Origin: an uncultured Clostridia bacterium
GTDB lineage: Bacteria; Bacillota; Clostridia; Christensenellales; Borkfalkiaceae
Assembly: GCA_947629735.1 (NCBI GenBank)
Contig: CANREX010000053.1
Coordinates: forward strand, 1-9,496
Direction: 5' to 3'
Length of the DNA stretch: 9,496 nucleotides
Shown here: positions 1 to 6,055 of the stretch, one piece after another
Layout: every line of letters starts with the position of its first letter
Numbering within the stretch: the first letter of the stretch is position 1
Made by a program: the position numbers and the translations under genes
The notes under the pieces: generated by a model
Seen by the model: the letters and a program-made list of their open reading frames with translations, nothing else
Told to the model about the DNA's origin: nothing
The model's database searches: none

Positions 1-1151
1 GTGGGAATGACAAGCACCTTGACTTTGCTGTCCTTGGTGGAAATCTCGCGGATGGAGCCGTCGTTTTTGCCCTCGTTGGCTTTCTTGTCGAGCTTAACGC
101 CCAAAAATTCAAGCCCTTCGCATACCCCCGCCCTTACGATGGGAGTATTTTCGCCTATTCCCGCGGTGAACACTATGCAGTCGAGCCCGCCCATTGCCGC
201 AGCGTAAGAGCCGACGTATTTCTTCGTCTGATATGCGAACATGTCGAGGGCGAGAGCGCACCTTTCGTTGCCCTGCTCCGCGCCCGCTATCAAATCTCTG
301 AAATCGCTCGAAACGCCAGAAATTCCCGCAACGCCGCACTGCTTGTTGAGGTAGGTGACGATGTCCGCATGGCTCATGCCCTTCTTCCTCGCGAGGAATT
401 CCACCGCCGACGCGTCGATGTCGCCCGAGCGCGTTCCCATAAGCACGCCCGCCAAAGGCGTGAAGCCCATGGACGTATCGACGCACTTGCCGCCGTCTAC
501 CGCCGTTATGGAAGAGCCGTTGCCGAGATGGCAGGTGACGATTTTAAGCTCCTGCGGCTTTTTGCCGAGGTATTTTGCCGCTTCCTGAGAGACGAATTTG
601 TGGCTCGTGCCGTGGAAGCCGTATTTTCTTACGCCGTAATTTTTGTAGTCGTCATAAGAAACGCCGTACAGATACGCCTTTTCGGGCATCGTCGAATGGA
701 AAGACGTGTCGAAAACGAGCGCCATGGGCGTCTTGGGCATAACTTCGAGGCAGGCGCGCACTCCCATCGCCGCGGCGGGGTTGTGCAAAGGCGCAAGCTC
801 GAAGGTTTTCTCTTCGAGAATTTTCATGACTTCGGGGGTAACCAACGTGGTTTTCTTGAAGTATTCGCCGCTGGCGACTACCCTGTGTCCCACCGCGCCG
901 ATTTCGGACATGGACTTTATCACGCCTATCTCCTTATCCTGCAACGCTTCGAGGACGAGCTCTATCGCCACTTTGTGGTTGGGCATGGGCTTTTCGTATA
1001 TCTTTTCCTTGCCGTTGCCCTTCGCTTTGAGAAGCGAACCCTGTATGCCTATTCTTTCGCAGCCGCCCTTGGCGATAACGCCCTCCGTCTCCATGTCGAT
1101 GAGCTGATATTTAAGGGAAGAACTGCCCGCGTTTATAACAAGAATCTTCAT
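1..1151 (-). CDS. ackA: Acetate kinase, C-terminus cut by window edge
   Basis: Cytoplasmic enzyme that converts acetyl phosphate and ADP to acetate and ATP, the last step of the Pta-AckA pathway. The frame is open from the ATG at 1151 to the window edge, giving 383 residues of a family usually near 400, so only the last few residues are missing. Visible motifs are the N-terminal phosphate-binding INAGSSSLKY (residues 6-15, with N7), GHRVV with R90, VFDTSFH with D148, the family signature GFHGTSHKFV (178-187, with H180), HLGNGSS (208-214), GTRSGDID with R241, and TAGIGEN near the end. These positions match the catalytic Asn, Arg, Asp, His and Arg known in the family. An AGGAG ribosome binding site at 1159-1163 lies 7 bases before the start. 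The gene follows pta by 46 bases and is probably co-transcribed with it. No frameshift or odd residue was seen. Confidence 0.97.
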   Translation of the reverse strand, partial: MKILVINAGSSSLKYQLIDMETEGVIAKGGCERIGIQGSLLKAKGNGKEKIYEKPMPNHKVAIELVLEALQDKEIGVIKSMSEIGAVGHRVVASGEYFKKTTLVTPEVMKILEEKTFELAPLHNPAAAMGVRACLEVMPKTPMALVFDTSFHSTMPEKAYLYGVSYDDYKNYGVRKYGFHGTSHKFVSQEAAKYLGKKPQELKIVTCHLGNGSSITAVDGGKCVDTSMGFTPLAGVLMGTRSGDIDASAVEFLARKKGMSHADIVTYLNKQCGVAGISGVSSDFRDLIAGAEQGNERCALALDMFAYQTKKYVGSYAAAMGGLDCIVFTAGIGENTPIVRAGVCEGLEFLGVKLDKKANEGKNDGSIREISTKDSKVKVLVIP

Positions 1152-1197
1152 AGATTTTCTCCTTTTATCCCACTTTATGTGACTTTTATTGCGAAAA

Positions 1198-2202
1198 TTA
1201 TTCAGCCTGCAAAGCCGTAACCGCGACCGTCGCGACTATATCTTCCACGTTGCAGCCCCTCGAAAGGTCGTTCAAAGGTCTTGCAAAGCCCTGGCAGACA
1301 GGACCTATCGCCATATATCCGCCGAAGCGCTGAGCTATCTTGTAACCGATATTGCCCGCGTTGATGTTGGGGAATACGAAAACATTCGCCTTGCCCGCAA
1401 CGGTAGAACCGGGCGCTTTGAGCTGACCTACTTCGGGCGCGACCGCCGCGTCGAATTGGAATTCGCCATCGAGAGCGAGGTCAGGCGCCATCTGCTTTGC
1501 GAGCGCGGTAGCTTCCTGCATCTTGGGAACGGACTTGAAGAATTTGTCGTCGTTGCCGCTTCCCTTGGTGGAGAACGAAAGCATGGCTACCCTCGGCTCT
1601 ATTCCCGCTATGTCCTTTGCGGTCTTTGCGGAAGATACCGCGATGTCCGCAAGCTGCTGGGCGTCGGGCTCTATGTTTATAGCGCAGTCGGCGAATACCG
1701 CCACGCCGTCGGGATTATATTTGTTCTCGCCTTCGGGAGCAATCATGATAAAGCAGCTGGAAACCGTCTTTATGCCGGGGGCGGTCTTTACGACCTGCAA
1801 ACCGGGGCGAAGGGTGTTCGCCGTGGAGTGGCACGCGCCGGAAACATATCCGTCAACGTCGCCCGCTTTGAGCATGAGCGCGCCGAACATAGTCCTGTCC
1901 TTTGCCTGTTTTGCGGCTTCTTCTTCCGTCATGCCCTTGGCTTTTCTCGCTTCATAGAGAATGGAAGCGTACTTCGCGGTCTTGTCCGAGGTCAAAGGGT
2001 CGATAAGCGTAACGCCCGTAAGGTCAACTTCGGGGGCTACCTTCTTGCACTCTTCCGCATTGCCGATCAAAACGATTTTGGCGATGCCTTCCTTGGTGAT
2101 CTTTGCCGCCGCTTCGATAACGCGCTTGTCCTCGCCCTCGCAAAGGACTATCGTCTTTTTGCGTGCCGCCGCTTTTGCTTTGATTTCTTCAAGTAATCCC
2201 AT
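1198..2202 (-). CDS. pta: Phosphate acetyltransferase (phosphotransacetylase)
   Basis: Converts acetyl-CoA and phosphate to acetyl phosphate and CoA in the cytoplasm, feeding acetate kinase encoded just downstream. The product is 334 residues, the size of the short form that consists only of the PTA/PTB catalytic domain and lacks the N-terminal DRTGG and P-loop-like domains of the E. coli enzyme. Visible motifs are EGEDKRVIEAA (22-32), the substrate-loop segment SGACHSTANTLRP (121-133), FPNINAGNIGYKIAQR (277-292) and GPVCQGFARPLNDLSRG (300-316), which carries the Ser-Arg pair used in catalysis. The start at 2202 is supported by AGGAG at 2210-2214 with a 7-base spacer. A strong promoter lies about 90 bases upstream, and ackA follows after 46 bases. 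A long open frame on the opposite strand (1189-2196) reflects codon bias and is not a gene. Confidence 0.97.
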   Translation of the reverse strand: MGLLEEIKAKAAARKKTIVLCEGEDKRVIEAAAKITKEGIAKIVLIGNAEECKKVAPEVDLTGVTLIDPLTSDKTAKYASILYEARKAKGMTEEEAAKQAKDRTMFGALMLKAGDVDGYVSGACHSTANTLRPGLQVVKTAPGIKTVSSCFIMIAPEGENKYNPDGVAVFADCAINIEPDAQQLADIAVSSAKTAKDIAGIEPRVAMLSFSTKGSGNDDKFFKSVPKMQEATALAKQMAPDLALDGEFQFDAAVAPEVGQLKAPGSTVAGKANVFVFPNINAGNIGYKIAQRFGGYMAIGPVCQGFARPLNDLSRGCNVEDIVATVAVTALQAE

Positions 2203-2222
2203 ATCAAAACTCCTAAAAATAC

Positions 2223-2251
2223 TTTATTTCTTCGCGCGATTGATTTATAAT
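2223..2251 (+). promoter_or_regulatory. Possible tmcAL promoter
   Basis: TTTATT (2223-2228), a weak -35 box, is followed by a 17-base spacer and a perfect TATAAT (2246-2251). The predicted start near 2258 would give a leader of about 67 bases before tmcAL. The -10 is convincing, but in A/T-rich DNA the poor -35 keeps confidence low. Confidence 0.35.
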
Positions 2252-2272
2252 GGAATAAATCGCGTACGCGCA
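2236..2272 (-). promoter_or_regulatory. Imperfect hairpin/palindrome in the pta leader
   Basis: GATTTAT and ATAAATC form a 7-bp stem around a 6-base loop, and GCGCG/CGCGC arms can extend it across an unpaired internal loop. The outer right side also contains the perfect 10-base palindrome CGCGTACGCG (2261-2270). The element lies in the predicted pta leader and over the possible tmcAL promoter, so it could be an RNA structure or an operator. No known regulator site is recognised, so the role is open. Confidence 0.3.
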
Positions 2273-2287
2273 AATTATTACAGCATT

Positions 2288-2316
2288 ATTATATATTAAA
2301 ATTTTTTGGTTGTAAA
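2288..2316 (-). promoter_or_regulatory. Sigma-70/SigA promoter for pta-ackA
   Basis: On the minus strand, TTTACA (2311-2316) is followed after exactly 17 bases by TATAAT (2288-2293). This is 5 of 6 and 6 of 6 matches to the housekeeping consensus. Transcription would begin near 2280 and give a leader of about 78 bases before the pta start. The -35 box overlaps the AAAGG ribosome binding site of tmcAL on the other strand. Confidence 0.8.
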
Positions 2317-2324
2317 GGTCTGAA

Positions 2325-3447
2325 ATGAAAATTTTGACAATTATTTGTGAATTTAATCCGCTGCACAACGGTCACAAATATCTTATAGGTCGGGCGGCGG
2401 CAAGCGGCTATGACGCCGTAGTCTGCGTGATGAGCGGCTGTTTTACCCAGCGCGGCGAAATGTGCAGGAACGACAAGTACGCCCGCGCAAGGCATGCCGT
2501 TTTGTGCGGCGCGGACGCCGTTATAGAACTCCCCGCGCCCTTTGCGGTAGCCCCCGCGGAGATTTTCGCGCAAGGCGCCGTAAAGACGGTGTGCTCCATA
2601 CCCGGGGCGGAAGCCGTCACATTCGGACATGAGACGGGCTGCGCGGAGAATTTCTTCGAGGCGGCGCGCCTTTTGAACGACGAGAGCGAAAAATTCCGTG
2701 CCGCCCTCGAAAGCGGGCTCGACGGCGGTGAAAGTTATATCAGAAGCTATTGCGCCGCGTTCGAAAAGTGCGGCGGCGACGGGGATTTCATCTCCCACCC
2801 CAACAATATCCTCGGCGTGGAATACGCAAAAGCCATTTTAAAGAGCGGAAAAGACATAAAAATACTGCCCGTAAAGCGGATAGGCGCGGGCTACGGCGAG
2901 GAAAAACTTTGCGGAAATTATTCATCGGCGCGCGCGATACGCGCCAACGCGCATGCCCCCCTTCTCCTACCGCGATTTTACGGCGGCGAAGGACAACGGG
3001 GAAAGATTCGAGCGGCTCGCCGCGGATTGGGCGTTTTTGTGCGAAAAAGACAATTTGAAACGGGTTTACGGGTGCACGGAAGGGCTGGAAAACAGGATAA
3101 AAAAATCGCTCGGCGCGGACTACGGCGGGATAATCGAAGCGTGTTCGGGCAAGAGGTATTCAAAATCGCGCATTGCGCGCATACTCGCCGCAAATCTCCT
3201 CGGGCTGTACGCCGACGACACGGCGAAATTTTTGAAAGCCGAACTGCCTTTGCGCGTGCTCGCAGTAAAAAAAGAGCGGGCGGACGAACTTCTTTCCGCC
3301 CTCGCGCCCGTAAACTGCGAAAACCTCGCGTTGGAAGGCGAGGCGAAAAAGTGCTTTTCGCTTACTTCCCGCGCGTATTCGCTATGGAGACATCTCAATT
3401 ACCCGCCCGCATGCGACAATCCGAACGAAAAAATGCTGCTCGTCTGA
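2325..3447 (+). pseudogene. tmcAL: tRNA(Met) cytidine acetate ligase, frameshifted
   Basis: TmcAL (formerly YlbM) uses acetate and ATP to make N4-acetylcytidine at the wobble position of elongator tRNA-Met. The first frame (from ATG 2325) carries the nucleotidyltransferase-like motifs CEFNPLHNGH (8-17, with HNGH), VMSGCFTQRG (35-44), IELPAPFAVAPAEIFA (67-82), HPNNILGVEYAKAI (158-171) and SARAIR (201-206). Near 2952-2961 the family sequence moves to the next frame and continues as FSYRDF, EGLENRIKKS, KRYSKSRIARILAANLLGLY and so on to the stop at 3447. After the shift, the original frame turns arginine-rich and unlike the family. Joined, the product is about 373 residues, slightly short for the family. 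Removing one base from the C6 run at 2956-2961 would restore one frame. The site could be a real mutation, an assembly error or a small deletion. An AAAGG site (2314-2318) precedes the start. No consensus programmed-slippage signal was recognised. Confidence 0.88.
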
Positions 3448-3487
3448 GCGAAACCGCTCGAATATTAAACTCAAAAATTTAAACATT

Positions 3488-3503
3488 AAGTCTTTTCAGA
3501 CTT
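3488..3503 (+). other. Small perfect hairpin after tmcAL
   Basis: AAGTCT and AGACTT form a 6-bp perfect stem around the loop TTTC, 41 bases after the tmcAL stop. No T-run follows on the plus strand, so it is not a canonical terminator. It may protect or define the tmcAL 3' end. Confidence 0.35.
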
Positions 3504-3507
3504 CAAA

Positions 3508-3567
3508 CGCGGTTGAAATAATAAAAAACCGCGGAATAATAAAAAGCGGAAAAATAAAAAAATCCGC
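3508..3567. repeat. Alternating GCGG blocks and A-rich spacers
   Basis: Short GC blocks (CGCGGTT, AACCGCGG, GCGGA, TCCGC) alternate with A-rich runs of 11-13 bases. Read as units, GCGG plus an A-rich tail such as AATAATAAAAA recurs about three times in degenerate form. The blocks can pair: CGCGGTT (3508-3514) with AACCGCG (3527-3533) in a perfect 7-bp stem, and GCGGA (3546-3550) with TCCGC (3563-3567). The region also holds the promoter proposed for the downstream RNA. Whether the pattern is functional or low-complexity drift cannot be told from one sequence. Confidence 0.45.
3513..3540 (+). promoter_or_regulatory. Promoter for the 6S-like RNA
   Basis: TTGAAA (3513-3518), a 16-base spacer and AATAAT (3535-3540) each match 5 of 6 consensus bases for a housekeeping promoter. 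A start near 3547 would place the transcript just ahead of the rod-shaped RNA. The spacer is one base shorter than optimal. The -35 overlaps the arm of a 7-bp inverted repeat. Confidence 0.5.
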
Positions 3568-3745
3568 AGATGCCGTGTCATGAAAAAGGTTTAACCCGCT
3601 TCTCGCAGGTGGGTGCGCCGTTGCGCGGAAGTTAAATGGACTTTCCGTGAATTCACAGACCTTGCCTATTCCCGCAAACGAAGCGCTCCCTTATAAATAT
3701 TGTGGATTACGATTTTTTCAAGCCACGCACACCGCAGAAATTTTT
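3546..3745 (+). ncRNA. ssrS: Candidate 6S RNA (rod-shaped structured RNA)
   Basis: This non-coding stretch folds on paper into a long rod. Positions 3571-3578 pair with 3729-3736 (8 positions, one C-C mismatch), and TGAAAAA 3581-3587 pairs with 3714-3720. A large internal loop follows, about 26 bases on one side (3588-3610) and 22 on the other (3691-3712). A terminal arm then forms: GGGTGCGC 3611-3618 with GCGCTCCC 3683-3690, CGTTGCG 3619-3625 with 3673-3680 (one bulged A), and GGAA 3627-3630 with TTCC 3669-3672. Closing stem, central bubble and long terminal arm are the hallmark of 6S RNA, which binds the sigma70 holoenzyme as an open-promoter mimic. The length of about 165-200 bases also fits. 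TTTTT at 3741-3745 follows the closing stem. An alternative local hairpin (3594-3599 with 3609-3614) lies in the bubble. The family call rests on architecture, not on a database match; another structured RNA remains possible. Confidence 0.55.
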
Positions 3746-3797
3746 ATAAAAAAATATCGGGCAGCACTTAAATATTCGGTTGTAACTATAAGTATAC

Positions 3798-3840
3798 TAC
3801 CGCCGTTGCAAAAATGCAACAGTACGGTAAAATCTTTTTT
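3798..3840 (+). terminator. Hairpin with T-run upstream of aspS
   Basis: GTTGCA (3805-3810) and TGCAAC (3815-3820) form a 6-bp perfect stem with an AAAA loop. It is flanked by TACCG (3798-3802) and CGGTA (3825-3829), which can pair across short internal loops. A run of six T (3835-3840) begins five bases later. This could end read-through from the upstream RNA, or act as an attenuator if aspS is transcribed from further up. The gap before the T-run makes it weaker than a textbook terminator. No T-box antiterminator consensus (AGGGTGGNACCGCG) was found. Confidence 0.45.
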
Positions 3841-3855
3841 GAAAATACTTGCTTT

Positions 3856-3884
3856 TTGACGGTTTATGCCGTAAAATTTAGATA
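3856..3884 (+). promoter_or_regulatory. Weak candidate promoter for aspS
   Basis: TTGACG (3856-3861, 5 of 6 matches) is followed after 17 bases by TAGATA (3879-3884, 3 of 6). It lies after the upstream hairpin/T-run and would start transcription about 15-20 bases before the aspS start codon. The poor -10 makes this tentative. Confidence 0.3.
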
Positions 3885-3906
3885 AATTATTCAGTTGAGG
3901 TATTCT

Positions 3907-5238
3907 ATGGAAAATATTACGGGCGTCATCGCCCCGACAACCACCCCTTACAGCGAGTTTTCCGAACACGTCGGCGAAGAAGTCACCATAAAAGGCGCGA
4001 TTCACAATATCAGGGATATGTCCGATTTCGCGTTTATTATAGTGAGAACCGCGAGGGAGCTTATTCAATGCGTATACTCCCCCGAGTTTTCCTCCTATCG
4101 CCTCGGGGAGGACATCGTCGAGCAGTGCGCGGCAAAAATTACGGGCAAAGTAGTTAAAAGCGAGACGCGCGACGGCAGCGAGAGATACGAGTTGCAAATT
4201 CACGATATAGTTATCTTGTCCACTCCCGCCGCCATTCCGCCCGTTGTCATCTCCAAAAAGCAGGTGAACTGCGATTTAAGCGTAAACCTCGACTACCGCC
4301 CCGTCACGCTGCGCAACCCCAGAGAAAGGGCGATATTCAAATTGCAGGAGGGCATTCAGAGGGGCTTCCGCGAATACCTCTCCCAACAGGGTTTTACGGA
4401 AATTCACTCGCCTAAAATCAACTTCGCGGGCGCAGAGGGCGGAACGAACGTGTTCAAGCTCGATTATTTCGGGAAGCAGGTTTTCCTTGCACAGAGCCCC
4501 CAGCTCTACAAGCAGTGCCTTGTGCCCGTATATGAGCGGGTATTCGAAATTGCGCCCGTATTCCGCGCGGAGCACCACGACACGAGCAGGCATCTCAACG
4601 AATACATCTCCATGGACTTCGAAATGGGTTATATCGACAGCTTCACCGACATAATGAACATGGAGACGGGCGCGTTGAAATATATAATGAACCTGTTAAA
4701 GACGGAATATGCGCCGGAAGTAGAGCTTTTGAAGGCGGACATCCCCGAAATTACAGAAATTCCCTGCGTGAAATTCAAGGACGCGAAAGAACTGTGCGTA
4801 AAGAAGCTGAAAAACATCACCGATATGAAGGACTTCGAGCCCGAAGAAGAGGCGTTCCTCGGCAAATGGGCTAAGCAGCAGTTCGGTTCGGACTTCCTCT
4901 TCGTCACCCACTATCTCTCCAAAAAGCGCCCCTTCTACACGATGGACGACCCCGACGACCCCGAAGTCACCCTCTCTTTCGACCTCTTGTTCCGCGGAAT
5001 AGAGATAACGAGCGGCGGACAGAGAATACACGACTACAACGAACAGGTCGCCAAGATGAAGAAGTTGGGAATGAATCCCGACGAATTCGAGACGTATCTC
5101 ATGCTGCACAAATACGGCGCGCCCCCTCACGGCGGGCTCGGGCTGGGGCTCGAAAGGCTGACTATGCACCTGCTCGGCTTCAAGAACGTGCGCTACGCCG
5201 CAATGTTCCCCAGAGATATCAACAGGGTCACACCGTAA
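3907..5238 (+). CDS. aspS: Archaeal-type aspartyl-tRNA synthetase (Asp/Asn-tRNA)
   Basis: Class II synthetase that charges tRNA-Asp, and in many bacteria carrying this type also tRNA-Asn, with aspartate. The 443-residue protein has an N-terminal OB-fold anticodon domain (about 20-110) and a catalytic core with motif 1 around GFTEIHSPKI (162-171), motif 2 FRAEHHDTSRHLNE (219-232) and motif 3 GLGLGLERLTM (410-420). SGGQRIHDY (369-377) and the C-terminus FPRDINRVTP match the archaeal/eukaryotic AspRS pattern. AsnRS would end in a PFPRTPGNAEF-like sequence, and bacterial AspRS is much longer with a GAD insertion. The product is therefore probably a non-discriminating AspRS that makes Asp-tRNA-Asn for amidation by GatCAB; that role is inferred. 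I chose ATG 3907 over TTG 3895 because the TTG sits inside the TTGAGG ribosome binding site (3895-3900), 6 bases before the ATG. A strong terminator follows. Confidence 0.93.
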   Translation: MENITGVIAPTTTPYSEFSEHVGEEVTIKGAIHNIRDMSDFAFIIVRTARELIQCVYSPEFSSYRLGEDIVEQCAAKITGKVVKSETRDGSERYELQIHDIVILSTPAAIPPVVISKKQVNCDLSVNLDYRPVTLRNPRERAIFKLQEGIQRGFREYLSQQGFTEIHSPKINFAGAEGGTNVFKLDYFGKQVFLAQSPQLYKQCLVPVYERVFEIAPVFRAEHHDTSRHLNEYISMDFEMGYIDSFTDIMNMETGALKYIMNLLKTEYAPEVELLKADIPEITEIPCVKFKDAKELCVKKLKNITDMKDFEPEEEAFLGKWAKQQFGSDFLFVTHYLSKKRPFYTMDDPDDPEVTLSFDLLFRGIEITSGGQRIHDYNEQVAKMKKLGMNPDEFETYLMLHKYGAPPHGGLGLGLERLTMHLLGFKNVRYAAMFPRDINRVTP

Positions 5239-5259
5239 TTTAAAGATAAATAGCGTAAA

Positions 5260-5308
5260 GCGCCCGCCGCGTGGGTCATAAGCCCCACGCGGCGGGCGCA
5301 AATTTTTT
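5260..5308 (+). terminator. Strong intrinsic terminator after aspS
   Basis: A perfect 16-bp GC-rich stem (5260-5275 with 5284-5299) with an 8-base loop is followed by six T (5303-5308). Three more T-runs come after it (5315-5319, 5325-5330, 5332-5337), separated by GCCGA-like spacers. It ends aspS transcription. On the minus strand the sequence beyond the stem is only moderately T-rich, so use as a shared terminator with the convergent flavoprotein gene is possible but less certain. Confidence 0.93.
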
Positions 5309-5378
5309 GCCGAATTTTTGCCGATTTTTTATTTTTTCGCCTTATTCAGCCCTTTTATACTGAGTTTTTTGAAAAAAA

Positions 5379-6002
5379 TCACCTTATGAAATTGGTTTTA
5401 GCCTTGGGAATTATCACGGGCTTTTCGAGCGGCGTGCCCTTGGCGTTGTCAAGCAATTTAAGCAACCACGCCATATTGGAAGCTACCGCGCGCATTACGG
5501 TTACGCCCTCTTCATCCTTCATAGCCTCTTCCGCGGAAGAACCGTGTATCATGTTCCAATAGGTCGAGGGCACCTGAATCATGTTGTTTATGCCGATGTA
5601 CTTGTTGAGAACGTCGTACGAAGCCGTCGTGCCCGCCCTGCGCGCCGCGACGATGCTCGCCGCGGGTTTGAACTTCATATATCCGCCGTAAGCGTAAAAC
5701 AGCCTGTCGAGAAGGGCTATTATCGCGCCCGAGGGCGAAGCGTAATGCACGGGCGCGCCGAAAATATAGCCGTCCGCGCTTTTTACCGATTCACCTATCG
5801 CATTGACGGGGTCGTCGCCGAATACGCATTTGCCCGTCTTCTGGCATGAGCCGCAGCCCATGCAGGTATGTACTGCCGCCGTGCCGAGGCAGACGATTTC
5901 GCTTTGCACTCCCTGCTTTTCAAGCTCTTCCGCTATGACTTTGAGTGCGGCGGCGGTAGTGCCGTTTTCGTGCGTGCTGCCGTTTATCATCAAAACTTTC
6001 AT
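5379..6002 (-). CDS. Flavodoxin-family NAD(P)H oxidoreductase, Fe-S flavoprotein type
   Basis: A 207-residue cytoplasmic flavoprotein of the NADPH-dependent FMN reductase / iron-sulfur flavoprotein group. The N-terminal MINGSTHENGTT (5-16) is the FMN phosphate-binding loop, and GAPVHYASPSGAI (82-94) is the second flavin-contact loop. Between them are cysteines 47, 50, 53 and 59, spaced CX2CX2CX5C. This compact motif is known to bind a [4Fe-4S] cluster in the Isf family, although related proteins with partial motifs do not all carry one. Electron donor and substrate cannot be told from sequence. Start 6002 has AGGAG at 6008-6012 with a 5-base spacer. The gene follows the SGNH hydrolase by 53 bases and is last in the minus-strand run. 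C28-C38-type residues elsewhere are not part of the motif. Confidence 0.88.
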   Translation of the reverse strand: MKVLMINGSTHENGTTAAALKVIAEELEKQGVQSEIVCLGTAAVHTCMGCGSCQKTGKCVFGDDPVNAIGESVKSADGYIFGAPVHYASPSGAIIALLDRLFYAYGGYMKFKPAASIVAARRAGTTASYDVLNKYIGINNMIQVPSTYWNMIHGSSAEEAMKDEEGVTVMRAVASNMAWLLKLLDNAKGTPLEKPVIIPKAKTNFIR

Positions 6003-6055
6003 AAAAACTCCTGTTTTTGCACCTTGTTTCGCTTTTTTTCGCTATTAAGCCTTAT

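Noticed and set aside
369..1220. 283-residue open frame antisense to ackA
   Set aside because: The opposite strand encodes a clear acetate kinase with all family motifs; this frame is Arg/His-rich with no family resemblance.
1189..2196. 335-residue open frame antisense to pta
   Set aside because: It mirrors pta almost exactly in length, has no recognisable motif, and reflects GC-biased codon use in the true gene.
2953..3482. Continuation of the first tmcAL frame to 3482
   Set aside because: After about residue 211 it becomes arginine-rich and unlike TmcAL, while the next frame carries the family sequence to 3447.
3645..3654. GTGAATTCAC perfect palindrome
   Set aside because: It lies in the apical part of the candidate RNA, and a lone 10-base palindrome is expected by chance.
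3647..3859. 70-residue plus-strand frame upstream of aspS
   Set aside because: It overlaps the structured RNA and a hairpin, lacks a ribosome binding site and resembles no family.
3448..3906. T-box riboswitch for the synthetase gene
   Set aside because: No AGGGTGGNACCGCG-type antiterminator sequence was found; a GCAGGTGGGTGC segment is only a loose resemblance and is explained by the rod-shaped fold.
3895..3906. TTG start for aspS at 3895
   Set aside because: The TTG is part of the ribosome binding site of the ATG at 3907, which has good spacing.
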